Assembly: GCA_016189965.1 (NCBI GenBank) | Contig: JACPRL010000069.1 | Span: 1-9,201 of the forward strand | From: Acidobacteriota bacterium | GTDB taxonomy: Bacteria > Acidobacteriota > Terriglobia > Acidiferrales > 2-02-FULL-67-57 | DNA length: 9,201 nucleotides | Direction of reading: 5' to 3' | In this document: one piece after another, positions 1-5,139 of the stretch | Layout: every line of letters starts with the position of its first letter | Numbering within the stretch: the first letter of the stretch is position 1 | Program-made: the position numbers and the translations under genes | The notes under the pieces: model-generated | The model's database searches: none | What the model was told of the DNA's origin: nothing | Seen by the model: the letters and a program-made list of their open reading frames with translations, nothing else

Positions 1-57
1 GACGAAGCCCTGGAAAACATCAAAGAAGCCATTACGCTGTGCTTGCAAGAGCGATGA
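1..57 (+). CDS. HicB-like protein, C-terminal fragment (5' end outside window)
   Basis: Frame 1 is open from the window edge to a TGA at 55-57 and gives 18 residues, DEALENIKEAITLCLQER. This is the helix found in HicB-family antitoxins after the strand-rich domain (typical pattern EALxNIxEAIxLxLE). The stop overlaps the ATG of the next gene (ATGA, 54-57), so the two are translationally coupled. Because only the tail is visible, the family call rests on one helix plus the context of a following HicB and HicA. It could be the antitoxin of a separate module extending to the left. Confidence 0.55.
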   Translation, partial: DEALENIKEAITLCLQER

Positions 58-281
58 CCCTCTACAGCTACCCGATTGCTATCGAGCGCGAAGGCAAGTA
101 CTACTACGCCTACAGCGAGGATTTTCCCGGCGTCTATGGCCTGGGGAAAACCATTGAGGCGGCCAAGAAAAGCATGCTCAAGGCTATGCGCCTCTACATT
201 GAACAGTGCCGCAAGACTCGCAAGCCAGTTCCCCCCACACGGACCGTTTACGCCGAAACGGTAACCCTCGCAGTCGACTAG
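54..281 (+). CDS. hicB: HicB-family antitoxin (short form)
   Basis: This 75-aa protein begins YSYPIAIEREGKYYYAYSED, then FPGVYGLGKTIEAA, then a helix with KSMLKAMRLYIEQC. That is the partial RNase-H-like fold typical of HicB: an edge strand, an aromatic-rich strand, the (D/E)FPG-x-x-G turn and an amphipathic helix. Family members bind HicA and block its RNase activity. It lacks the C-terminal DNA-binding domain of long HicB proteins, so autoregulation would need another factor. The ATG at 54 is preferred over the in-frame TTG at 39 because it overlaps the preceding stop (ATGA). Its TAG stop abuts the HicA ATG with zero spacing. The family call is firm; the activity is inferred. Confidence 0.85.
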   Translation: MTLYSYPIAIEREGKYYYAYSEDFPGVYGLGKTIEAAKKSMLKAMRLYIEQCRKTRKPVPPTRTVYAETVTLAVD

Positions 282-485
282 ATGCCTACCGCGCGCGATC
301 TCGTGCGCTTTCTTCTCCGCAGAGGGTATCGGAAGGTTCGCCAAACAGGTTCCCATCTAATGCTCGAACACGCGGCCCGGAAACCCCTGGTCATTCCTGT
401 GCATCGAGGAGACCTGCCCAAAGGACTCTTCCTGCGGATTCTCAAGGATGCAGGTTTTACGCTCCAAGAGTTCCGCGAAGGCTAG
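282..485 (+). CDS. hicA: HicA-family mRNA interferase toxin
   Basis: This 67-aa protein is the usual HicA length. It has the double-stranded-RNA-binding-like fold pattern: an N-terminal helix (residues 4-14, RDLVRFLLRRGY), then the strand with QTGSHLML holding the catalytic His25, a strand PLVIPVH, and a C-terminal helix in LPKGLFLRILKDAGFTLQEF. HicA toxins cleave mRNA and arrest growth until neutralised by HicB. All expected residues, including GSH, are present, so it appears intact. The ATG follows the HicB stop directly, giving the order antitoxin then toxin, the reverse of the classical E. coli hicA-hicB order but common elsewhere. Confidence 0.9.
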   Translation: MPTARDLVRFLLRRGYRKVRQTGSHLMLEHAARKPLVIPVHRGDLPKGLFLRILKDAGFTLQEFREG

Positions 486-519
486 ATGCCTCCTGGTTTC
501 GCTTTCAGAGAGTTCGTGC

Positions 520-525
520 TATAAC
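520..525 (+). promoter_or_regulatory. Possible -10 box of the zinc-ribbon gene
   Basis: TATAAC lies seven bases before the GTG at 532. No convincing -35 hexamer occurs 16-18 bp upstream, and there is no Shine-Dalgarno. A start site about 7 bp after the box would put the transcript's 5' end at or next to the GTG, meaning a leaderless mRNA. Inference from motif position only. Confidence 0.35.
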
Positions 526-531
526 TTCGCC

Positions 532-696
532 GTGGACGGGCGACGCGACGCACCTGTACCGAACCACACCCAGCGGCCTGTGCCGCTGGCGGATCTCGAG
601 CGCACCTGCCCGCGCTGCAGCACCGCGCTCCACGACCGCGCCTGCAAGCTCCTCTGCCCTCGCTGCGGCTTCTACCTCTCCTGCTCGGACTTCTAG
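532..696 (+). CDS. Small zinc-ribbon protein, 54 aa
   Basis: With a GTG start at 532 this encodes 54 residues. The N-terminal 25 are polar and probably flexible. The C-terminal half carries CPRC (Cys26, Cys29) and CPRC (Cys42, Cys45), with extra Cys38 and Cys51, ending GFYLSCSDF. Two CxxC knuckles 16 residues apart are a classic zinc ribbon. Similar tiny proteins ending in a C-P-x-C-G-Y/F...SCSDF motif are, from memory, conserved hypotheticals in Acidobacteria. The frame is open further upstream to 448 but would overlap hicA, so the GTG is preferred. Function is unknown; nucleic-acid or protein binding is a guess. Confidence 0.65.
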   Translation: MDGRRDAPVPNHTQRPVPLADLERTCPRCSTALHDRACKLLCPRCGFYLSCSDF

Positions 697-718
697 CGCC
701 ATGCCCAACCAAACGTTG

Positions 719-786
719 CCATTCCGAGCCCTTGCTCCCGAGCGGCCAGCCTTGGCAGGCCATTCGGGGCGAGGAATCTGCTTTTC
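719..786. repeat. Degenerate palindromic intergenic repeat
   Basis: The stretch starts CCATTCCGAG and ends GCGAGGAATCTGCTTTTC. It contains an imperfect hairpin at 737-768: CCCGA/TCGGG, GGCC/GGCC and GCC/GGC arms around a TT centre, with small internal loops. The tail GAGGAATCTGCTTTT (771-785) matches GAGGGACCTGCTTTT at 1880 and 2013, and the core GCCTTGGC (749-756) recurs at 2774-2781. It is therefore a member of the window's repeat set. It ends 10 bases before the next start codon. Confidence 0.6.
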
Positions 787-795
787 ACGGCTGTG

Positions 796-1359
796 ATGAT
801 GACTGCTGAGCAGCTCGGCCAAACTCTCGTCGAGATGGGCTTCACCCGCGGCCGCGTCACCGCCGACGCCTCGAGCGACTCCTACCTCTACCGCACCCCC
901 CGCGCTGTCGTCGCCGTGCCCGTCGCCGCGCTCGAGCGCGCCTTCGAGCCGCCCCCTGACGATCCCGCCGGCGCCCCTTGGGCGATCGAGTTCAAGCTCG
1001 AAGCCCGCTGGCTCCACGCCGCCGATATCTTCCGCAAGAACGGGCTGCCCGTCCACCGTGCCGCCTTCGAGCAGTACCTCACCGCGCTGGCCAAAGTCGG
1101 CCTCTTCCCCTCGCGCGTCGAAGACTTCTACGAGTTCGACCAGCCCGACTTCCTCGACCTCGCCCTCACCCTGAACACCAAGACGCTCGCTGACGATCTC
1201 ACCCCAGATATCGTCCGCCAGCGCCTCCAGCCGCTGCTCGACGCCCTCATCCGCGCCGAGCTCTACCTCGTCTTCGCCGCCACCCTCGACGTCCTCCGCT
1301 ACGAGCTCCAGCAGAAGGCCGAGCTGGCCAAAGTCCGCCTCCCCGGCGAGCGCGACTAG
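796..1359 (+). CDS. Conserved-looking hypothetical protein, about 187 aa
   Basis: I do not recognise a family. The protein is soluble, with no signal peptide or membrane segment and no cysteine. Residues near 20-50 (SSDSYLYRTPRAVVAVPVAALERAF) look strand-rich. The rest is helical, with the motif-like stretch FYEFDQPDFLDLALTLN and a C-terminal charged helix RYELQQKAELAKVRL. Codon use matches the strong third-position GC of its neighbours, which supports real coding. GTG 793, ATG 796 and ATG 799 are consecutive start candidates and none has a good Shine-Dalgarno, so the start is uncertain by 1-2 codons. Its stop lies 18 bp before the STAS gene, whose ribosome site sits in the gap, so the two are probably co-transcribed. 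A role linked to partner-switch signalling is only a contextual guess. Confidence 0.75.
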   Translation: MMTAEQLGQTLVEMGFTRGRVTADASSDSYLYRTPRAVVAVPVAALERAFEPPPDDPAGAPWAIEFKLEARWLHAADIFRKNGLPVHRAAFEQYLTALAKVGLFPSRVEDFYEFDQPDFLDLALTLNTKTLADDLTPDIVRQRLQPLLDALIRAELYLVFAATLDVLRYELQQKAELAKVRLPGERD

Positions 1360-1362
1360 GGG

Positions 1363-1371
1363 AAAAGGAGG
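1363..1371 (+). promoter_or_regulatory. Strong Shine-Dalgarno of the STAS gene
   Basis: AAAAGGAGG ends six bases before GTG 1378. It decides the GTG as start and shows independent translation initiation 4 bp after the upstream stop codon. Confidence 0.85.
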
Positions 1372-1377
1372 CCGCCC

Positions 1378-1722
1378 GTGCCGCTCGGAATCAAATCCCG
1401 CCAGGCTGGCGGCGTCACCGTCCTGGAGCTCAGCGGCAAGATCATCCTCGGCGAAGAGTCGAGCTCGCTGCGCGAGCGCATCCGCGAGCTGCTGGCCAAC
1501 GGCCAGAACAAAATCCTGCTCAACCTGGAAAACGTCACCTTCATTGACAGCGCCGGCGTCGGCACTCTGGTCTCCTCTTTCACTTCTGCCCGCGCTCAGG
1601 GCGCCCAGCTCAAGCTCGCCAACCTCACCCGGAAGTTCCGCGAAACCCTCCAGGTCACCCGCCTCCTGACCGTCTTCGAAGTCTTCGACCAGGAAGCCGA
1701 CGCCCTCGCCAGCTTCAAGTGA
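1378..1722 (+). CDS. STAS-domain anti-sigma factor antagonist (RsbV/SpoIIAA-like)
   Basis: The 114-aa product is a single STAS domain: strand GVTVLELSGKIILGEES, helix SSLRERIRELLANG, strand KILLNLENVTFIDSAG, then helix and strand to residue 114. The conserved DSAG puts the phosphorylatable serine at Ser58. In this family the unphosphorylated protein sequesters an RsbW/SpoIIAB-type kinase and frees a sigma factor or other partner; phosphorylation of that Ser switches it off. Start GTG is set by the Shine-Dalgarno at 1363-1371. It follows the 188-aa gene by 18 bp. No kinase is adjacent; an RsbW-like ATPase lies at 7248-7718 on the other strand. Its stop codon TGA lies inside a palindromic repeat (1720-1734). 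Family call firm, partner unknown. Confidence 0.92.
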   Translation: MPLGIKSRQAGGVTVLELSGKIILGEESSSLRERIRELLANGQNKILLNLENVTFIDSAGVGTLVSSFTSARAQGAQLKLANLTRKFRETLQVTRLLTVFEVFDQEADALASFK

Positions 1723-1734
1723 CCCGCAGGGTCA
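1720..1734. repeat. Hairpin overlapping the STAS stop codon
   Basis: TGACCC-GCA-GGGTCA forms a 6-bp stem whose first three bases are the STAS stop codon. The same structure occurs at 1918-1936 as GATGACGC-GCA-GCGTCATC. The fifth pair differs by a compensated swap (C1724-G1730 against G1924-C1930), so pairing is conserved rather than sequence. Confidence 0.7.
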
Positions 1735-1845
1735 TCCTGAGCGAAGCGAAGGATCCCCGGTCAGGGCGCAACCTATCGTGATCCCGGAAAGCAGCCCCCT
1801 ACACTGTCATCCCGCCTGCCCTGAGCGCAGCCGAAGGGAGCGGAG

Positions 1846-1872
1846 TCCAGCCCTTTCGCCGAAAGGGCTGGA
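1846..1872. repeat. Repeat hairpin, copy A
   Basis: An 11-bp perfect stem (1846-1856 with 1862-1872) closes on the loop CGCCG. The outer pair is T1846-A1872. It is part of the repeat unit 1806-1938. Confidence 0.85.
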
Positions 1873-1978
1873 CGCAGTCGAGGGACCTGCTTTTCTTCAG
1901 GCAGGATCCAAGCAGTAGATGACGCGCAGCGTCATCCTAAACCCCGACAGCAACCCCCCACTGTCATCCCGAGCGGAG

Positions 1979-2005
1979 CCCAGCCCTTTCGCCGAAAGGG
2001 CTGGG
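1979..2005. repeat. Repeat hairpin, copy B
   Basis: The same 11-bp stem and CGCCG loop as copy A (1979-1989 with 1995-2005). Its outer pair is C1979-G2005 where copy A has T-A, a compensatory change. It is part of the unit 1963-2075. Confidence 0.85.
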
Positions 2006-2077
2006 CGGAGTCGAGGGACCTGCTTTTTGCCCTTAGGCAGAATCCAATCGGCAGATGACGCGAAGCGCATTCCTGAG

Positions 2078-2093
2078 CCCCGAGTCATCGGGG
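2078..2093. repeat. Short hairpin of the GCGAAGGATC repeat type
   Basis: CCCCGA-GTCA-TCGGGG is a 6-bp stem with a 4-base loop, preceded by CCTGAG and followed by CGAAGGATCT. It lies 30 bp beyond the DUF1015 stop codon in the direction of DUF1015 transcription, but no U-run follows it, so it is not a classical terminator. Confidence 0.7.
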
Positions 2094-2122
2094 CGAAGGA
2101 TCTCCCTGCCGGAGGAAGGCGT

Positions 2123-3484
2123 TCAGGCGGAATCTAAGCGATAAATCGTGACTCCGGACAGCAGCTTCGGATAGAAGTCGGTCGACTTCTGCGGCAACAC
2201 CTCCCCGGCGAAGGCCACTTCGCCCACCTGCTCCACCCGGATGGGGTTCACCAGGAAGGCCACCTGCGCCTCGCCCCTCTCGACCAGGCCCACCGCCTCC
2301 TCCCACTCCCGCAGGTAGCGCAGGTTCTTCTCCTGCCGCACCGACTCCTCGTCCAATCCCAGGCAGCGCTCGAGCAACAGCCGGTGCAGCACCACCAGGT
2401 CGAGCCGTCGTTGCCGCGGCGACACCGCGGCCAGCAGCTTGTTCAGGTCGGCGTCCACCCGCAGCAGAAAAAGATAGAGCGCCGGCTCGCCCGCGGCGGA
2501 GACACCGAAGCTCATGCGCTCGGCGCCGCGCTCGGCCAGGTCGCGCAGCAGCCGCGCCGCCGCCTGCTCGCGCTTCTCCCCCAAAGGGTAGGCGTACCAG
2601 TCGAAGTATTTGCTCACCTTCTCGCGGAAGGCCTCAAAGCGGAACCCGCCGAGGTTCCCCACCACGCGATGCGTGGGCAAAATCGTCACTCCGGGCTGGT
2701 TCATGTTGACGAAGGTCATCATCACCTTCTCGTGCGGCGCCTCTAGATCAATGCCGGGCGCTTGCCCGCCGGAGCCTTGGCGGAGGCGGGCGCGGCACTC
2801 GTTGCGGTAGGCCAGCGCCGTCTCGTAGCGGTGGTGGCCGTCGGCAATCACCAGCTTTTTATCGGCCATCAGCTTCTGGAAGCGCTCAATCATCGCCGGG
2901 TCGGTCACCGCCCACAGCCGGTGCACGGCGCCGTACTCGTCCGTTACCTCCTGCGGCTTCTGCTTCCGCGCCACCTGGTCGAGCAGCTTGTCCACCTGCC
3001 CGGCTGGGTCGCTGTAAATCATAAAAAGCTGCCCGGTGTGCGCCCGCGTGTGCCGCAGCAGCTCCAACCGGTCTTTCTTCGGCCCGCTGAGCGTCTGCTC
3101 GTGCCGGTGGACGACGCCCGCTTCGTAGTCCACCACGCGGCCCAGCGCGATGAACCCCTTGCGCGTCCGCTGCTCGCCCGTCCCCGGCACGGTGTACTCC
3201 TGGAAGTAGGGATAGAGCGCGGGCTGCTCTTCCTGCCGCAGCACGCCGGCGCGAATCATCTCCTCCAGCCAGCCCGCCGCTCGCGTGTAGACGTTCTCGC
3301 CGTCATCGTCCGGCTCCGGCTTCCCCTTCTCCAGATGAATCAGGTTGTAGGGCCCGTAGCTGTAGTACCGCTCCTGCATTGCCGGCGTAATCTTGTCGTA
3401 GGGCTGCGTGATCAGCTTCTCCAGCGGCCGCCCCGCCCTCTCCACGTTGTAGCGGAAGGCCCGAAAGGGAAAAATCTCCGCCAT
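2123..3484 (-). CDS. DUF1015 family protein
   Basis: The 453-aa product has the family hallmarks in order: an N-terminal IFPFRAFRYN and QPYD (residues 27-30), HEQTLSGPKKDR (128-139), the signature DGHHRYETA (215-223), VMMTFVNMNQPGVTILPTHR (254-273), and a C-terminal KSTDFYPKLLSG. DUF1015 proteins are widespread in bacteria and archaea; their biochemical role is not established to my knowledge. ATG 3484 is chosen over the ATG 60 bp upstream because GAGGAG (3488-3493) precedes it and homologues start MAEIFPFRA-like. Two oddities appear. Residues about 232-240 (within RLRQGSGGQA) are encoded by an interspersed repeat lying in a variable loop, and the last few codons resemble the downstream repeat cluster. 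It is transcribed divergently from the phosphatase gene. Confidence 0.92.
   Translation of the reverse strand: MAEIFPFRAFRYNVERAGRPLEKLITQPYDKITPAMQERYYSYGPYNLIHLEKGKPEPDDDGENVYTRAAGWLEEMIRAGVLRQEEQPALYPYFQEYTVPGTGEQRTRKGFIALGRVVDYEAGVVHRHEQTLSGPKKDRLELLRHTRAHTGQLFMIYSDPAGQVDKLLDQVARKQKPQEVTDEYGAVHRLWAVTDPAMIERFQKLMADKKLVIADGHHRYETALAYRNECRARLRQGSGGQAPGIDLEAPHEKVMMTFVNMNQPGVTILPTHRVVGNLGGFRFEAFREKVSKYFDWYAYPLGEKREQAAARLLRDLAERGAERMSFGVSAAGEPALYLFLLRVDADLNKLLAAVSPRQRRLDLVVLHRLLLERCLGLDEESVRQEKNLRYLREWEEAVGLVERGEAQVAFLVNPIRVEQVGEVAFAGEVLPQKSTDFYPKLLSGVTIYRLDSA
2765..2790. repeat. Palindromic repeat inside the DUF1015 reading frame
   Basis: The inverted structure CCCGCC-GGA-GCC-TT-GGC-GGA-GGCGGG (26 bp) lies within DUF1015 and is read in frame as roughly LRQGSGGQ. 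The GCCTTGGC core is shared with the intergenic repeat at 749-756. From memory, LRQGSGGQA is a recurring artefact-like peptide produced by interspersed repeats in environmental genomes. Confidence 0.7.
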
Positions 3485-3515
3485 CGTCTCCTCGGATTGC
3501 TCAAGCAGGCGCGCC

Positions 3516-3544
3516 AGTCTACTGCCTCCGTGCACCACCGGCAA
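3516..3544 (-). promoter_or_regulatory. Possible promoter of DUF1015
   Basis: On the minus strand TTGCCG (3544-3539) and TAGACT (3521-3516) are separated by 17 bp. Each matches 4 of 6 consensus bases. A start near 3509 would leave a leader of about 25 bases containing the GAGGAG ribosome site. The motif is weak and the call is tentative. Confidence 0.3.
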
Positions 3545-3561
3545 GACTCACGGCCTCCGTC

Positions 3562-3567
3562 TATAAT
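3562..3567 (+). promoter_or_regulatory. Consensus -10 box of the HAD phosphatase gene
   Basis: A perfect TATAAT lies 14 bp before ATG 3582. No -35 hexamer is visible at 16-18 bp upstream. The expected start at about 3574 leaves a leader of about eight bases with no Shine-Dalgarno, so translation may be nearly leaderless. Confidence 0.5.
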
Positions 3568-3581
3568 GGATCCTCCAGGCT

Positions 3582-4265
3582 ATGGGCGCGACACTCCCCA
3601 CGTCCGATTTCTGGCGGCGGCTGCGGGTCTTTATCTTCGACCTCGACGGCACGCTGATTGACTCCAAGCTCGACCTCGCGCTCTCCGTCAACGCCACCCG
3701 TGCCCGCTTCACCTTCCTGCCTCTGCCTTACGAGCAGATTTACTCCTACATCGGCGACGGCGCCCCCATGCTCGTCCGCCGCGCCCTCGACCACACCGAC
3801 GACGACGCGCTCGTCGAAGACGCCCTCCAGTTCTTCCTCGCCCACTACCGCGAGCACATGCTCGACAACACCCTGCCCTACCCCGGCGTGCGCGAAGGCC
3901 TGGCCGAGCTCGACGCCGACCGCCGCATCCTCACCGTGCTCACCAACAAGCCCGAACGCTTCAGCCGCGCCATCCTCGACGGCCTCGGGCTCGCCCCCCA
4001 CTTCGCCCTCGTCTACGGCGGCAACAGTTTCGAGCGCAAGAAGCCCGACCCCATCGGCGTCGAAACCATCCTGCGGGAAACCGGAGCCGCCCGCGAGGAA
4101 GCGCTGGTGGTCGGCGACTCCGAGATTGACGTCCTGACGGCCCGCAACGCCGGCGTCCGCGTCTGCGGCGTCACCTACGGCCTGGGCAGCGAGCGGCTCG
4201 ACGCCTACCCCCCCGACCTCCGCATCTCCAGCCTCACCGAGCTCGCCGCCCTCGTCCAGCCCTAA
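3582..4265 (+). CDS. gph: HAD-superfamily hydrolase, phosphoglycolate phosphatase-like
   Basis: The 227-aa product carries the four HAD motifs: motif I FDLDGTL (nucleophile Asp20, acid Asp22), motif II TNKP (Thr121), motif III lysine in RKKPDP (Lys154), and motif IV GDSEID (Asp179, Asp183). A helical cap (about 30-100) follows motif I, as in subfamily IA phosphoglycolate phosphatases (Gph), which remove 2-phosphoglycolate made during DNA repair or oxygenase side reactions. The length is normal and all catalytic residues are present. Substrate cannot be fixed from sequence; PpaX- or MupP-like phosphatases share this layout. Its stop is seven bases from the convergent paraslipin stop, with no hairpin between, so the transcripts probably overlap. 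Confidence 0.88.
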   Translation: MGATLPTSDFWRRLRVFIFDLDGTLIDSKLDLALSVNATRARFTFLPLPYEQIYSYIGDGAPMLVRRALDHTDDDALVEDALQFFLAHYREHMLDNTLPYPGVREGLAELDADRRILTVLTNKPERFSRAILDGLGLAPHFALVYGGNSFERKKPDPIGVETILRETGAAREEALVVGDSEIDVLTARNAGVRVCGVTYGLGSERLDAYPPDLRISSLTELAALVQP

Positions 4266-4272
4266 GCCAAAA

Positions 4273-5139
4273 TCACTTCGCGTCCCCGCCCGCCCGCGCC
4301 CCAAAGCCCACGAACGGCTTCAGGAAGCTGGCGAACTCCATCGGGAAGACGAACTTGGTGGCGGGGCTGGCGCCGAGCGACTTCAGCGTCTCCAGGTATT
4401 GCAGGCTCATTGTGTTGGCGTCCACCGTGCGGGCGACGGAGAAAATCTTCTCCAGCGCCAGCGCGTAGCCCTCCGCCCGCAGGATGGCCGCCTGCCGCGC
4501 GCCTTCGGCTTCGAGAATGGCCGCCTGCTTCTCCCCTTCGGCCACGGTGATTTTCGCCTGGCGCGTGCCGTCGGCTTCGGTCACCACCGCGCGCCGGCTG
4601 CGCTCGGCGCTCATCTGCTTGGTCATGGCCTCTTGGATGATCTTGGGCGGCTCGATTTCGCGGATTTCGACTGAAGTGACTTTGCCGCCCCAGCGGTGGG
4701 TCACTTCGTCGAGCTTGCCACGCAGGACGTTGTTGATCTCTTCGCGCTTGGCCAGGACGTCGTCGAGCGCGATGTCGCCCACCACGGCGCGCAGCGTGGT
4801 GGTGGCGATGCCCTGCGTGGCCCCGGCAAAATCCTTCACCTTCACCACGCTGCTCTCGGGGTCGGTCACCTTCCAGTAAATGAGGAAGTCAATGGCGATG
4901 GAGGCGTTGTCCTTGGTGATGCAGGTCTGCCGCGGGATGTCGAGGAAATGCTCGCGCAGGTCGACCCACACCGGGACGTCATTCACCGGAATCAGCAGCA
5001 CCAACCCCGGCCCCTTCTCCCCGGCCGACCGCCCCAGCCGGAACACCACGATTCGCTCGTACTCCTTCACCACCTTGATCATCTTGTAGAGGAGCACGAC
5101 CGCGAAAAACAGGATTACCAGCAGCGCTACACCGAACAT
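4273..5139 (-). CDS. SPFH/Band 7 membrane protein, paraslipin (QmcA/stomatin-like)
   Basis: The 288-aa product has an N-terminal membrane anchor (residues about 2-20), then the SPFH domain: EYERIVVFRLGR, GPGLVLLIP, DLREHFLDIPRQ, ITKDNASI, and DPPK-like IEPPKIIQEAMTKQMSAER (162-180). A long charged helix follows with three tandem AEGxxQAAIL-type units at about 200-225, and the tail TKFVFPMEF typical of paraslipins. Such proteins oligomerise at the membrane and scaffold proteases. ATG 5139 is chosen because AAAGGAGG precedes it and because it overlaps the NfeD stop by one base (TGATG). Open frame upstream of it is inside nfeD. The nfeD-SPFH pair is a widely conserved operon. Substrates of the pair are not known here. 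Confidence 0.93.
   Translation of the reverse strand: MFGVALLVILFFAVVLLYKMIKVVKEYERIVVFRLGRSAGEKGPGLVLLIPVNDVPVWVDLREHFLDIPRQTCITKDNASIAIDFLIYWKVTDPESSVVKVKDFAGATQGIATTTLRAVVGDIALDDVLAKREEINNVLRGKLDEVTHRWGGKVTSVEIREIEPPKIIQEAMTKQMSAERSRRAVVTEADGTRQAKITVAEGEKQAAILEAEGARQAAILRAEGYALALEKIFSVARTVDANTMSLQYLETLKSLGASPATKFVFPMEFASFLKPFVGFGARAGGDAK

Larger units (their letters stand above)
1723..2122. repeat. Cluster of palindromic REP-like repeats between convergent genes
   Basis: There is no credible gene in these 400 bases. Two related units, about 1806-1938 and 1963-2075, share GTCATCCCG, a CAGCCCTTT/AAAGGGCTG hairpin, AGTCGAGGGACCTGCTTTT, GGCAGRATCCA and GATGACGCG. A GTCATCCTGAGCGAAGCG block with GAAGGATC lies at 1731-1755, and a CCCCGA-GTCA-TCGGGG hairpin with GCGAAGGATCT at 2078-2103. 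Short open frames here are repeat translations, not genes. The cluster sits between the 3' ends of the STAS gene and DUF1015, where hairpins could end or protect both transcripts. Confidence 0.85.

Noticed and set aside
206..796. 196-aa plus-strand open frame
   Set aside because: It crosses hicA, the zinc-ribbon gene and a repeat in another frame, and its Arg/Pro/Ser/Ala-rich product has no recognisable domain.
2078..2093. Hairpin as a DUF1015 terminator
   Set aside because: The stem is plausible, but no U-run follows on the minus strand, so it is listed as a repeat only.
1731..2103. CRISPR-like reading of the repeat cluster
   Set aside because: Repeats are unequal in length and spacing, palindromic in parts, and lack regular spacers or cas genes.
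1919..2137. 72-aa plus-strand frame in the repeat cluster, with a minus counterpart at 1897-2088
   Set aside because: It is a direct translation of the palindromic repeats (SRAEPSPFAERAGRSRG type), not a gene.
2762..3661. 299-aa plus-strand open frame
   Set aside because: Antisense shadow of DUF1015, rich in Arg, Leu, His and Val, and without a domain. The minus frame has clear family motifs.
3561..4304. 247-aa minus-strand open frame
   Set aside because: Antisense shadow of the HAD phosphatase; Gly/Val/Glu-rich low-complexity product typical of high-GC antisense frames.
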